Of a stretch of 64,000 nucleotides of DNA, positions 22,290 to 34,015 are shown one piece after another (position 1 is the first letter of the stretch; each line of letters starts with the position of its first letter). Under the pieces are notes generated by a model that was not told the origin of the DNA, made no database searches, and saw only the letters and a list, made by a program, of their open reading frames with translations. Location: the NCBI GenBank assembly GCA_964059195.1, contig CAXKWD010000008.1, forward strand, positions 46,305,502 to 46,369,501, read 5' to 3'. This stretch comes from Ectobius pallidus. Taxonomy: Eukaryota; Arthropoda; Insecta; Blattodea; Ectobiidae. The position numbers and the translations under genes are program-made.

Positions 22290-23151
22290 AGTATATTTTA
22301 AGATTTATCATAATTTATTTAACATTCAATTTAAAAACTGCATGGTGTTGGTAGTTCTTCCTGTTAATAACAGTGATGTATTATAATATAATAAATGAAT
22401 CACTCTTTGGATTCTCTCAGATAATTTGGTGGACTGGTTATCCATGTCATATTATTGGTTGGATATCAGAATTTTGTTAGATTTCAACTTAATTCCTGAA
22501 AAATTTGAATATATATAAAAACCTATTCTGAAATGAATTTACGAAATTACTATGTCTGCAATCAGTTTGTCAAAACAGATATACAGAATCCTACACTTGG
22601 TACCGGTACTTGTGTAACTTCACAAGAAATCTGGTTGGAACCACTAGTCATGGTTCACGCTTTGGATCTCAATATTACCTGATTTCAATAATTAGCATAA
22701 AAGTTTCTGTGGGTTCTAGCCCATTGTGTGTAAAGGAAACATTCTTAAAGTCATTGATTAATTCCATTGATGCCATTGTACTTCCATCAGCTTCTTGTAA
22801 AGTCGCTGGTGAAGCATGAGGCTGTTTTTAAACCCACTGCTGTTTGTATCATGAAAGTCATCGATTGCCATCAGACTCATCAATCTTTATGTACAATATC
22901 TTTGTAGATGACAGGCATGGAGGAGTAGACTACAAGTGCCACTAGTATAAACATTGAATTCACTAGAATCTAAGAGTATAGAAATCTATTCATTCTGAAA
23001 GTTCTCTCTTAAGTGATATAGGGCCTATGTATGTTATGCAGCCCAGGAACCATGGTACAAGATGCTGGGTCACTTTTTTCAGTGAAAAATACTGAATAAA
23101 ATGAAAATTTCTGTTAGTACAATGTCTGAACTATGTCCTTAGCAAATAAAC
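22290..23151. other. Anonymous stretch
   Basis: No recognisable gene or element. A frame at 22610-22819 has no domain. Confidence 0.4.
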
Positions 23152-23159
23152 ATTGTACC

Positions 23160-23473
23160 CAGTGGCATAATTACGGGGTGGCAAGGAGTGGCAGTTGCCA
23201 CCCCAGAATTCCAAAACCCATCTTTTTGCCACCCAAAAAATCGGCAGTAAAAATATCAGTTATTTGCAAACAAGTGAAAAATTACAGTTTATAAACGTGG
23301 CACAATCTTGATTCTTTATTAAACTTAACATTTATGCTGGTATGGTATGTAAAAAAGTTTTTAAAATGCTTAAACTACATCATTTTAACGACGAATTTAA
23401 AAAAAATACCATGCCCCCCAGATCCCCCGGCAGACCTTGCCACTCCAGTTAAAAAGCTGAAATTACGCCCATG
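23160..23473. mobile_element. 314-bp hAT MITE with perfect 8-bp duplication
   Basis: Begins CAGTGGCATAATTACGGGG and ends CTGAAATTACGCCCATG. ATTGTACC is duplicated at 23152-23159 and 23474-23481. The terminus differs from the 22107 element at the ATAATTACG block, so it is another subfamily. Non-coding. Confidence 0.9.
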
Positions 23474-23481
23474 ATTGTACC

Positions 23482-24000
23482 TGTGAGGTAAAGAGAACCA
23501 AGAAAACTTGCTTTAAGCAACAAAATTGAAAACGTACCATTATAATATTTGCAATAAACATTTTGTATAATTAATATAGAATAAATTATTCTAAATATGA
23601 AAATCTGTATATAGAGAGTCAGTAACTATGATTACAATAAGAATTTGAAAGAAAGAGGAGCAATAAAATATAAGATTATAATATAATTTATAAAATACTT
23701 ACATAGTAGGCCTACACTTAGCTGTCACTGGTCACTGCAACTATGACAATTTCATTTAAATTTCTAATAAATAATAAAATCGCTTATTTTTGCTTCTCAT
23801 ATTTTTCACAAATTACTGCTTAATAAGGAACATAGATAATTGCTGAGGGGTAGTTGTTTATTGTCCACAATATTATCAGACGTGTAAATGATATAATCAT
23901 AATAAATATTAAAATAAAGTATCAAAATAATTACAGATAAACCTGCAATACCTAATAGAGAATTAATTATCAGAATAATAATATAGATTCTTGAATTTTC
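23482..24000. other. Anonymous AT-rich stretch
   Basis: Nothing recognised. A 68-codon minus frame (23806-24012) is hydrophobic and AT-driven. Confidence 0.4.
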
Positions 24001-24004
24001 TACA

Positions 24005-24960
24005 CAAGACACAGAAACTTGCCAAACTCTTCAGAAAACAAGGATACAAAGTAGCATTTAAAACACAGCAGAATACAACACAATACACAGCCAAAAATAC
24101 AATAAGCCAGGAGTCTACAAACTAACATGTAACGAATGTCCCAAACTTAATTGGATAAACTGGCTGAAATTTCAAAACTCAATACACAGAAAACTTCAGA
24201 ACTTCCAAACAAAACATAGATTCAGTCTATGCAAACCACCTAATACCATATTGGCCCGAATATAAGACGATGTTTTTTCCCTGAAAATGTACTTTTAAAA
24301 ACTATCTAAGACTCAACAACTCTCCACTCATGAATGCAGCTGTGCACATGTGCAGCAGCGATGCAGCGGGTATCCCCACGCAAATGACGTGCGTCCAACC
24401 CAAGGTCAAAGTCGCACGGAAATTCACCAAACTTTACCAAACTTAATTTTTACCGAATTCGTGCTTCTGCTTGTACTGCACCAGGACCTTCTGGTCCTGA
24501 CTGCCCTGATATTTGCTTGGCGTATCTATTCTCTCTAGATATTCTCTATGTGTAAAGCTTTGGTTTGACCACCAGTCATGGCAGACCATGTGGAAAAGAA
24601 AGCATCTTCATTGTCTCGATGAGTAAATAAAGGCAAGAGAAGAAGTTACAACATGAACTTCAAAATTCTGTTTTATGTGAAGCAAAATGTACTACTAAGC
24701 TTTTTTTTTTTTTTTTCGTAACTACCCTTCAAAAATTCAGGGTTGTCTTATATTCGAGGTCATCTTATTTTTGGGCCAATATGGTATCACAGAACACGTA
24801 AACTCAGACATCAATATAGACAGGGAAATTCTAAACAGGGTCCACAAGGTCACACCTCAAGACAGTAGAGCAATATGAAAACAAACACACCATACTAACA
24901 CACCATACATCTTAAATGAACAATTACAGTTCAGAACACATAATTATACTGTATGACAAA
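24005..24960 (+). pseudogene. Decayed Penelope-like element C-terminus (GIY-YIG region)
   Basis: Readable in one orientation: KLAKLFRKQGYKVAFKT, then GVYKLTC-like PGVYKLTCNECPK, IHRKLQNFQTKHRF, and after the MITE at 24246-24784 NIDREILNRVHKVTP and ILNEQLQFRTH. The order corresponds to the end of RT plus the GIY-YIG nuclease of Penelope-like elements, as in the intact copy at 31541-34015 (GVYKLKCTDCNLVYIGQTGR). The YIG core is lost. Confidence 0.55.
24246..24784. mobile_element. pogo-like MITE, TIR CCATATTGGCCC, TA duplication
   Basis: Left end CCATATTGGCCCGAATATAAGAC; right end on the reverse strand CCATATTGGCCCAAAAATAAGA, with GAATATAAGAC further in. TA flanks both ends. A small N-terminal remnant KGKRRSYNMNFKILFYVKQN (about 24610-24690) resembles the start of Jerky/pogo transposases. 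It interrupts the Penelope-like fragment. 539 bp. Confidence 0.8.
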
Positions 24961-25176
24961 ATCATACACAAACATCATCCCGACTGCAATATTGGCAACG
25001 TGAGGGGCAGTTGCTAAAGATGGCTGCTATATTCAGTAAAAATCACTCCAACAAGGTAGTTCATATTACCATAAATAGCAGTTAATGTCAGAATAAAAGT
25101 TTAACCAAGTTAATAGTATAGGAATATCATGTAAAAATTGGAATTACTATTAATAATAATTACAGTAAACATCCAC

Positions 25177-25241
<65 letters not shown>

Positions 25242-25875
25242 TACAGTATTCTCATGTTTTAAAGGCATTATTTTTTTAACATCTGAATGTTAGAATTTTT
25301 TTTTATATACTAAACTTTGATAACAATTTCCAAAATTTCTTCTTTAAACAATCTTTTGGCTGCTAAAATATCAGCCAATAACAAAGTGATAATTGTGCAG
25401 AATTGAATTCCATACTCTATTGATAGGATTAAAGAACATAAAATTGAACTATGCTACAATGTAACATGGTTTCCTGGGTCATCTCACATAATTATGATTT
25501 AATGGGACATCATAAAATAATATCAATTTCTACTGTTGATATTATCCATGATTACAATAGAAAGCAATCACAGTGTTATGACTCCCAAAATAAGAATTTA
25601 AAACAGTGTTATCTTTTTCATCTGTATCTAATGGTGAATGTACTTACAGGAAACATGTACATGTTCTGTTCATCTGGGGAGCATGTGCATTGTACATTAG
25701 CTTTATTATAAAATTTTTTTTAGAAGTGTACATTACAATTGTAGTTTAGGAGAATAAAATATAATACTGGAAAACATTTAAAAAATTCTCCAGTGACAGG
25801 TCAAATTGTACAATGCTCCTCACAATCATAGGATAAGTAAATTATTTTATAAATATAGTGATAATAATTGTATTT
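24961..25875. other. Anonymous stretch with one microsatellite
   Basis: Only the (AAT)n array at 25177-25242 stands out. A frame at 25451-25711 has no recognisable domain. Confidence 0.4.
25177..25242. repeat. (AAT)n microsatellite
   Basis: About 22 uninterrupted AAT units. Confidence 0.95.
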
Positions 25876-26110
25876 AAGTGCAGTGCCTGTGGTGAAGTGA
25901 TTAGGACACTACACTTCTATCCAGGTGAGCTGGGTTCAACTCCCTGCTTGATCTGGTTAGAATTTGTGATGGACAAAGCAGGTGTTTGTAGGCAGGTTTT
26001 CCCGGGGTTCTCCCGTTTGCCCTGCCATCATTCCATCAATTCTTCTCCAATTTCATCTAAACTCACATTTCTGTGATAGGGTATAGAAATCATCACAGGA
26101 CAATGTGTTC
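25876..26110 (+). mobile_element. tRNA-derived SINE
   Basis: The head GCCTGTGGTGAAGTGATTAG is a box A-like sequence and GGTTCAACTCC, about 45 bases later, is box B-like, as in RNA polymerase III promoters. It is followed by a unique body with TTTTCCCGGGGTTCTCCCGT and CCTGCCATCATTCCATC, a type of core known from arthropod SINEs. The 3' boundary is approximate. Non-autonomous, it would need a LINE partner. Confidence 0.7.
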
Positions 26111-27479
26111 TGCTCATAGATTAATTTCTATGGTTTTTAAAGTATGCATGATTAATGAGAGAGAAATTATGAAGTGCATCTATTTGAGAACATTATGGTC
26201 ATTGTTATAATATTTATAATTCTCTTCTACAACTATTTATATTACAATCTTTTTTAGAAAACAACAATATTCTGTTTTGTTTTTTAATACCTTGCACTCC
26301 TTTCCCAAGAGTATTAGCCTTCGTTCAGTATAAACCAGCATCAGTAGAAATTCCTCAGCAGTTAAATTGAAGTTTCACACAAGTCCCGTGTGATTGATAT
26401 GCTGCTGTTTTGTCTTATACTTTGATCCTTAGCCAGAGAGCGAGTTATTTCTGGGTTGAGTGAAAAGTGTGTTCTTTTCATCTCATATTGTTTTTCTTGA
26501 ATTTAGTCCTTCTTCCTACTTTATGTTTTTTTTATATTTTGAGATTGGACTCCTCTTCTCAAATGAAGCTGTGAGTTTTCCATCTTTATCTTGATCAATG
26601 TAAGTGTAAAGATCCAAGGCAGTTCAAGCAAAACTGGATCAAAGCTGAAAATATAAAATATAAAAAATCTCCAACCATTATTGTTGACTTCACTGTCCAT
26701 TTAGAACAGCAGTTCCCAACTCTTAGAAGTCTGTGGACCACTCAGCCTGAAATTGAATCGTATACGGACCACTCTCACCCCCACCATAGCCCCTATCAGT
26801 TGTAACCCTTCCTCAGCACCTTCCCCATAACCAAATTCAAAGGTGATTAAGTAAAACAGGTTTATAACACATTATTTATTATTATCATTAATTAGTGTAC
26901 AGTACAACTAACTAAAAATTATTTAATAAATAAAGTTACTTTTTTATAATGTACAGCCACTACGTAATAACGAAGTAATAGCTTATAAAAAGTTTCATTT
27001 ACAAATTTATGTTGAAACAACAATTTTGTTTGGAAAGGACGTTGAAAACAAATTTACCTCAGTGTTTTTCTCAGTGTGACTTTTGTGCATGAATTTACAT
27101 GAAAAGCTGAGGAATTCTAGGAGATATGCTCTTGCTTAGAGCTAATCTCAAGTCACTTTGTTTGTCAAGAAAAAAACAAAAATTTTGCTGAAAGTTGGTG
27201 AGAATTCATAACCCACATTTAAACATGTTATGAAAATTATTTTGTATCATATTCCAATAGTAATTGAGGAGGTAGGCCTACATATCAAAACATATGAAGC
27301 CCACTTTTGTAAATTTTTCAGGAGAGAAGAAAAACTGTTTAAATGTAAAACTAAGGGATGTAAGAACACTTAGTTTTATGCCTTATTTTGAAGGGGATTT
27401 AATTAAGTTAGATGATAACAGACTTCACAGGATGATAAAGTATACTCGGAAGGCGGAACTATACAAAATCAAATAAAAC
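26111..27479. other. Anonymous stretch with a lone hAT-like end
   Basis: CAGCAGTTCCCAACTCTTAG at 26706 resembles a Charlie-type hAT terminus and the phrase GTGGACCACTC following it resembles the 16348-20158 element. No partner end was found. Otherwise nothing is recognisable. Confidence 0.4.
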
Positions 27480-27652
27480 TCATTTTCGTCCATGGGTGGA
27501 CTGAATTTAAAGGATCATACAGTTAGAAGTGAAATACATGAACATTATACTAGAAATAGATACTTAGTAAGTGAAGCAGATGTCAGATTAAGTAAATCTA
27601 AACACTGGTGCAAATCTATGTCTGTGACCTTGATTAATAAACTACCATGTGA
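27480..27652 (+). pseudogene. LINE ORF2 C-terminal scrap
   Basis: Reads LKDHTVRSEIHEHYTRNRYL and VTLINKLPCEQ. The YTRN...L...(N)KLP spacing is the usual end of Jockey-superfamily ORF2. It is only about 55 codons and cut on the right by the element starting at 27654. Confidence 0.45.
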
Positions 27653-27653
27653 A

Positions 27654-28760
27654 CAGTGATGGGAAGTAACTGAGTAAAAGTAATCGGATTACAGTAACGA
27701 TTCCTTTTTTGGTCCCATTTACTTGTAATCGTTACTTTTTTTTTAAAATGTAATTTTTACTGGTAATTTACTTCTGGAAATAAAATTGTAATCGTTACTT
27801 TTGAGTAATCGTTACATTTTAGTAATCGAAAAGGATCGAATTGAGAATTTGGCAATGATGCTTTTTTCTACTCGCTGGCAGTCGCTGCAGCGGTGGTGAA
27901 CTTTGCGTTCTTTTTTAAAGCGAACGTAAAGCGCTTAAAGCTATGGTTTGTCTACGGCGTTCATCGCCAGTGATCACTGCCGGCGGTCATCGCTGCCTGT
28001 TGCTCTCCATGTAAATCAATGCACCCGGTTTGTCTACGACGATGAACGCCGGCGGTGATCGCCGGCAGTTGTTTCTGAGGCAAATTCAGGGCGATGAACG
28101 CCGCAGATTATCATGCATATAGGCCTAGTAGGTCAAGAAAAGCAGAAGACAGCCATTTTGCACAAAGTACTGTCATTTTTCCCAAGTTGCAGATGAAATG
28201 TTATAGATTTCATGTCTAAACACATTGCCCTGTATGACATGAGCTTAAAGGACCATAAAGATAGCTACACAAACGAAAATGTGTGGCAAATGGTAGATAA
28301 ATTGTTAGAAAACACTGTTATCTGTAATTACAATTTATGTAATATACAGTAAAATTACCAGTTAATTTATTAGTAAAAATATTTCCGATATATCATTACC
28401 GGTTTTTATTATTTTATTATTCACTGAACCATTTAACATTTAGTTCACCAAAAGTGAATTTCCTTTGTTCCTGTCAGCGTTTTATCTTGAGTGAGCGTTT
28501 ATAGGCTATGCTGAGGTTATGAAAGCTAACAAATTTCCAAATTCCATGTCCCCCCACCACACCGAGCTGTTTGACATGGCCAACTATAACTGTGGATAGG
28601 AACAGTATCATGGACGATGATCTCCTGTAAAGAAACCACCCCTACAACGATGATTGCTGACCCCGGCAATGAACGCTGTGGACAAACCATAGCTTTAAAG
28701 CAGTGACACGACATTCGACATGGCAAGTCAGCATTTCTGCGGAAAAACGTGGCAACGCGA
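27654..28760. mobile_element. Probable hAT element, left end visible, interrupted
   Basis: Starts CAGTGATGGGAAGTAACTGA with repeated GTAATCGTTAC motifs, a kind of terminus I know from hAT elements. A TTAA MITE (27939-28694) is inserted. The right end was not found, so the limit is arbitrary. Confidence 0.4.
27939..28694. mobile_element. TTAA-flanked MITE, TIR AGCTATGGTTTGTC
   Basis: Left AGCTATGGTTTGTCTACGGC and the right end, reverse strand, AGCTATGGTTTGTCCACAGC. TTAA is present on both sides (27935-27938, 28695-28698), as with piggyBac or Kolobok elements. Inside, CGGCGTTCATCGCC-type motifs recur several times. Non-coding. Confidence 0.8.
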
Positions 28761-29166
28761 CATCAGCTGAGATGAGCGGAAGTCGAAAGTATTTTGTGTG
28801 TGAGTGTGTGTTTTTTTTTTTTTTTAATGGCGCCCACAGTCAGAGCAATTTACGGGGAGCGATACTACATTTAATTATATTTCTGTATGGTTTCTAATCA
28901 TTTCAAGACGGGTTCAAGAAATTAAAATTAATTTTCTCAGCCTATAAAATTTATTTATATCCCTTTCTTTGAAAAGAAGGTCATGTGTTCCACATTATAA
29001 AACTAAGCTCAAACTAACCTCAACTTCAAAGTTAATTACCGAGCATTAGAGGCTCTGTTGAAAATAATGCTTCTGGCATTGAAAATTCATTTATGCTGTA
29101 TGAGGACCAGTGATTTACAACAAGGTGACATTCACATATAATTCTGATAGTAGGATTTTTGATCCC
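28761..29166. other. Anonymous stretch up to the BEL insertion
   Basis: A run of T at 28810-28823 and no gene. The last five bases, ATCCC, are the left copy of the BEL target duplication. Confidence 0.5.
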
Positions 29167-29461
29167 TGTAGGGGTTAAGGCCTCTAGTAAGACGGACCGT
29201 ATAAGGAGGAAAGGGGAAAAGGATAAAAAATGAATTTGGACCCTACATCGAAAACCAAAAAATAAGAAGAGTTCACAAACCTTGGGGTTAGTAATTTATT
29301 TATTAAGTCAAATACTGGAGGTTGCTATTTGTTAGTGAAGTGAGCGGCGAAGGCACTGATCACTGATAAAGATCACTGATTACACATATAGAAATAGAAA
29401 CAAATAAATTGAAGAAATTTAACACTGTTTGAAACACCGTCTTGAGTTGAATGATTGATAG

Positions 29462-30556
29462 CCCTAGTAGCACAGATCGTTGGGCCAATGTTGGGAAATG
29501 ATTGCCATGTTTCGTTGGTCAACGGTTATGAATGTCAGTCGGGGTTCCGTTGCCAAGGAGCGTTTTTTCCAACCAATTGCCAACTGTAGCCAACCAATAT
29601 ACAACAAAATCCCAACAGTTGGGAGACATCTATTAGGTAATGGTGGAACTACAAACAGGGCAGAGACATCTGGCGGAAATACTAGAAGCACAGAAAATTT
29701 AATTTTTTATTTTCCCTTTCATCCCTTTTCTCCTCTCTTCCTCCTCTTTTCCCTATTACCTCCCTTCTCTCCTTCACCCAACCTACCTATTCCTATCGTA
29801 TAAAATTCGCACCTATGGGGATTCGATCTCGAGACCACTAGTGTTATAGTCTATCGATTTAACCACTACGCCATTAGTGATCGTTGCAACAAAAATCGAG
29901 AATTCTTCTAGCCTATTTACTACAGAGATGTGTAATACATGATAAATAGTAAGAAGGATATACATCTCGTATTTTGAATATTTGATGTGAATATATGATA
30001 ACGTTATTTTCAGAGAACAAATAAAGGGCCCTAATATTAATAGAAGTAAAAACACCATTCGGATTCTTCAACATATCAAGATGGCGAATAACCTTAGTAT
30101 CTTCATCGTCTACGTGATGACCTACGAAGTACGCCGGAAATTGCCGAGGACTGGCAGGAAGAGGTGGAAAAGTAAATTCTTAGCATATAACGCGCACAAA
30201 GAGCTCGAATAATTAATGAATTAACACTGTTTTATTTTATAGGAAATGAAAATTTAACGCTTATAATGTTATTTCAAAACTTTTTATTTTTAACATAAAT
30301 GCGATTATATTTCAACGAAATGTATTGCTGGGCCAACAATCCTGTTGGTTGGTAACGCCAACGGAGGCTTAGCCAACGAAATGTATTGTTGGGGCAACAG
30401 CCCTATTGGTTGGAAACGCCAACAGTAGGACAAACGCGCGACACAGCCAAAAAATCCGTTGGCAAAACCGAGGGAATTACAACCAACCTTTTCCCAACAT
30501 ATCCCGTCCATGCCAACCAAATCCCTCCGTTGGACCAACGAAGTGTGCTACTAGGG
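29462..30556. mobile_element. CCCTAGTAGCAC element, copy 2 (1095 bp)
   Basis: Nearly identical over its whole length to 12927-14020. AG is duplicated (29460-29461, 30557-30558), and the uninterrupted site GATTGATAGATTTAG is seen in the other LTR at about 40574-40588. It contains the same tRNA-like segment (29813-29885, minus). Confidence 0.9.
29813..29885 (-). other. tRNA-derived segment, copy 2
   Basis: Same box A-like TGGCGTAGTGGTTAAATCGA and box B-like GATCGAATCCC as at 13272-13345. Confidence 0.6.
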
Positions 30557-30760
30557 AGATTTAGATCTTCTTGAGTATTGTTCTCTTGAGGTTGTCTTGA
30601 GGTTGATGTGATGACTGCGACACAATCTTGATGTTGGTCACGTTGGCATGCGCAGTGAATAATAATTCCCATCACCAAGATTTGGTGAAATAAATTTCCA
30701 GTGTTGTAGAACCTTGCCAAGGAGAATAAAGAAATAGTTACATGTTGTACAGTGTTCTAT

Positions 30761-30886
30761 TGTGAAGCACTTGGAGGTTATGAGCGACGTACTACATAGT
30801 GTTGTGTTGTGAAGCACTTGGAGGTTATGAGCGACGTACTACATTGTGTTGTGAAGCACTTGGAGGTTATGAGCGACGTACTACAT
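30761..30886. repeat. LTR tandem repeat, 3 copies of a 37-bp core
   Basis: The core starts TGTGAAGCACTTGGAGGTTA and ends CGACGTACTACAT, with spacers of 4-11 bp. The other LTR has two copies, the second cut short (41585-41663). Confidence 0.9.
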
Positions 30887-31416
30887 TCTTACAAATTGTA
30901 TGAAGGCGAAGCGTAGTATAATACACTACGTTGTAGCAGTAATATATATAGGCGAAGCGTAGTATATGGAATGTCTTAATAGAAACTAATTAGAAGATCC
31001 ATGTTGTAAGTGGCGACACAGCCACGTGCTGTTATTGACGATTCGTGGCAGCTGAAACTAACTGGTAACCATGATGTCTATGTTTGGCCGAAAAATCGGC
31101 GACAAACTTGCGTGCAGTTCTTGAGAAGATTACTGGCGAAAAAGGCGGGCGTGGATTGCCCCGAGCGATTTTTATACGCATTGATTGCGCAATTGGTATA
31201 ACATAAGGTTTGTTCGCAAAGCAAATCCGTGACCGCTTGAGAATTTGTTGTACTGCGCATGTCCAGTCTGTAACTTACCCGTGATTTGCACTTTGCGAAC
31301 GGTTACAGGAATTTGGAATCGATAGTTTCTGCGTTTAATCGATATGATATGCAAATAAAATATATATTTCCCTTTGACATGTTATAAATGCAATATACAT
31401 CGACAATATAATCTAT

Positions 31417-31555
31417 ATTAATGAATTTCATTTTCCTCTAGTGCTAATAAATATGATGAATATAATAGTTTATTATAGTTATATAGTTATATAGTTATAT
31501 AGTTTATTATATTCATCATATTTATTAGCACTAGAGGAAAATGAAATTCATTAAT
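31417..31555. repeat. 51-bp perfect inverted repeat at the Penelope 5' end
   Basis: 31417-31467 is the exact reverse complement of 31505-31555, with a 37-bp spacer of GTTATATA repeats. The right arm includes the ATG of the ORF at 31541. The outer three bases overlap the target duplication. Confidence 0.95.
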
Positions 31556-34015
31556 ACTCAATGGGCCAGCCAGGCCAAAATTCTTAATAGATATACCAAC
31601 ACTAGTAGAAAATTACACAAAACCATCGCTAATATATACTTCAACAAAACATGTAGGGAAAAAAATTTAGTTCCTAATTACATCAATATAAAAACTAATA
31701 CCAAGACATGTAGTGCTATAGAATCTGTTACAACAGCACAAAGAACTTGGCTTAATAGAGAAATAAAACTATTATATGTAAAAAAGAACTTCATTAATGA
31801 ACAACTATACAAACTACATCTAGAAGCTGCTCACCTCTTTAGAAATGAATGGCCAACGATTAATAACGAAATACAAATTAAACTGAAAACAGAATCTGAC
31901 AAGAAATACGCCACCTTAAACAAGAAAATTGAAAAACTATTAACCAAACAGAATTACAACAAAGCCAAATTCCATAACCGAAGTACACTACACCCTAACC
32001 ATAATGCAAAATTCTTTCCGAGAGTCGTCAATTTGTCATCACTGAACCTAACTCCAGAAGAAAATACAATATTAGAGTTAGGTTACAAACACAACTTGAC
32101 TCCACATACCAACGAAAAAATAAAATCTATCACAATAGATACAGAAACAGCATTAGCTAAATATGACTTATCACAACAAGATAACCTAAGAAGTCAAATA
32201 GCTGATAATTTAAAAAAAGCTTACACAACTATAGATACCCATAACAATAAAAACAAAGAGTTAAAAACAATCACCAACCTGAATAAAAAAATGAAACAAA
32301 ATAATATAATTAACACAAAAGCTGACAAAGGAAATTCCATCATACTTATAAATAAAGACGATTACATAACAAAAACCTTAAAGTTCTTCAATGAAAATAA
32401 CATAAACGAAATTAATAAAGATCCCACTGAAAAATATTACAATCAAATTAAAAAAGCCATCAAAATAAATGATCTCATTCTCAATGACAATGAACGTAAA
32501 TCTTGCTTAACCATGCATCCAAAACCACCTAACCTAAAAGCCCAAATTAAATTACATAAAGAAGGTGAACCAATTAGACCAATAGTTAACTTCATTAATG
32601 CTCCTTCGTATAAAGTTTCCAAGAAACTAGCAAAACTATTACAACACAAATTAGAACTAAAAAATACCTACACACTAAAGAATTCAATTGACCTAGTAAA
32701 TAAAATAAAAAACATAAAAATTAATAACGATGAAACTATTATATCTTTAGACATCAAAAATCTATATACAAATGTACCTATCCAAGAAACACTCAAAATT
32801 ATACACAAACGTTTAGTTAATAACGGAGATAGCACACAGTATGCAGATCAATTAACAAATTTCCTTAATACAATTTTGAATCAAAATTATTTCGAATTTA
32901 ATGGCAAACTATATGAACAACCAGATGGACTAGCTATGGGATCTCCCCTATCCAGTATTTTATCCGAAACCTTTTTACAAGAAATTGAAGAAACACTCAT
33001 ACATAAAATAATCCAAAATAACGTAACTTTCTATGGAAGATTTGTAGATGATCTGATTTTATGTTGCAAAACTCAAAACGTTAATCAAATTCTACAACAA
33101 TTTAATAACATGCATAGTAACCTGCATTTCACCCTTGAAACAGCCAAGAATAAAGAATTACACTATCTTGATATTAGCATAAAATTCACGAACAAATGTC
33201 TAAATTTCAGTATCTATAGAAAACCAACATTCACAGATAATATTATTAACAACAAATCTAACCACCCTTACAATCAAAAATTAGCTGCTATAAGAAATCT
33301 AATTCATAGATTACTGAATATTCCCATGAATAAAAAAGATTATAATAAAGAACTACAAACCATAATACAAATAGCAATTAATAATGGTTACAAAAAATCC
33401 ACTGTATTCAATATTTTAAATAAGAATAAGAAACAAATCCTAAGAAATAAAAACCCAGTATCACGTTTAGAACCAGACACACAACAGGAAGCTAACTCTA
33501 AAAAGTATATCACTTTCAATTACACAGACCAGAAAATACACAAAATAATAAAACCATTAAAATCCGATAACATACAAATCAGTTTCAGAGCCAATAAAAA
33601 TACCCAAAGATTACTACGAAATAAACTTAATAATAATAATAATGATCCCTTTGAACAATGTGGTGTTTATAAACTGAAATGTACTGATTGCAACTTAGTG
33701 TATATCGGACAAACAGGTCGAACATTCAAGAAAAGATTTGCAGAACACGTAAGTGATTTCAAATTTAATAGAGAAAAATCCGCCTATGCTAAACATTTAA
33801 TTTCAAACAACCATTCTCTTAGTACAATAAATTCGTCCCTAGAAATACTACACCTACAGAACAAAAGCCATAAACTAAACACGCTAGAAATGTATGAAAT
33901 TTTTAAACATAAACATAACCTGATTAACGAAAACATAGTTAACCAAAATGAACTTTTTGAAACATGCCTACGTATGACTTCACCCACACACTCTAATACT
34001 CTCACTAGTAGCTAA
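31541..34015 (+). CDS. Penelope-like reverse transcriptase with GIY-YIG endonuclease
   Basis: 824 codons without a stop. The N-terminal 250 residues are basic and helical. The RT begins at about residue 260 with NTKADKGNSIILINKDDY, a hallmark of Penelope-like RTs, then LDIKNLYTNVP (about 403), DGLAMGSPLSSILSETFL (about 464) and the catalytic GRFVDDLIL (about 500). The C-terminus carries GIY-YIG: GVYKLKCTDCNLVYIGQTGR at about 707-726, then FAEH, KSAYAKHLISNNH and LNTLEMYEIFKHK. In this class the nuclease nicks DNA and the RT, related to telomerase, primes on it. The start is the ATG in the right arm of the inverted repeat; the preceding region has stops. It may still be functional, since every key motif is kept. 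Confidence 0.92.
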   Translation: MKFINTQWASQAKILNRYTNTSRKLHKTIANIYFNKTCREKNLVPNYINIKTNTKTCSAIESVTTAQRTWLNREIKLLYVKKNFINEQLYKLHLEAAHLFRNEWPTINNEIQIKLKTESDKKYATLNKKIEKLLTKQNYNKAKFHNRSTLHPNHNAKFFPRVVNLSSLNLTPEENTILELGYKHNLTPHTNEKIKSITIDTETALAKYDLSQQDNLRSQIADNLKKAYTTIDTHNNKNKELKTITNLNKKMKQNNIINTKADKGNSIILINKDDYITKTLKFFNENNINEINKDPTEKYYNQIKKAIKINDLILNDNERKSCLTMHPKPPNLKAQIKLHKEGEPIRPIVNFINAPSYKVSKKLAKLLQHKLELKNTYTLKNSIDLVNKIKNIKINNDETIISLDIKNLYTNVPIQETLKIIHKRLVNNGDSTQYADQLTNFLNTILNQNYFEFNGKLYEQPDGLAMGSPLSSILSETFLQEIEETLIHKIIQNNVTFYGRFVDDLILCCKTQNVNQILQQFNNMHSNLHFTLETAKNKELHYLDISIKFTNKCLNFSIYRKPTFTDNIINNKSNHPYNQKLAAIRNLIHRLLNIPMNKKDYNKELQTIIQIAINNGYKKSTVFNILNKNKKQILRNKNPVSRLEPDTQQEANSKKYITFNYTDQKIHKIIKPLKSDNIQISFRANKNTQRLLRNKLNNNNNDPFEQCGVYKLKCTDCNLVYIGQTGRTFKKRFAEHVSDFKFNREKSAYAKHLISNNHSLSTINSSLEILHLQNKSHKLNTLEMYEIFKHKHNLINENIVNQNELFETCLRMTSPTHSNTLTSS

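Noticed and set aside
25876..25950. Functional tRNA gene at the SINE head
   Set aside because: Diverged box A, no acceptor stem pairing, and a SINE-type body follows.
31010..31201. 63-codon frame also present at 41785-41976 as a conserved small protein
   Set aside because: Both lie in the paired BEL LTRs, which were identical by origin, so conservation is not evidence of coding. The frame is on the strand opposite to gag-pol.
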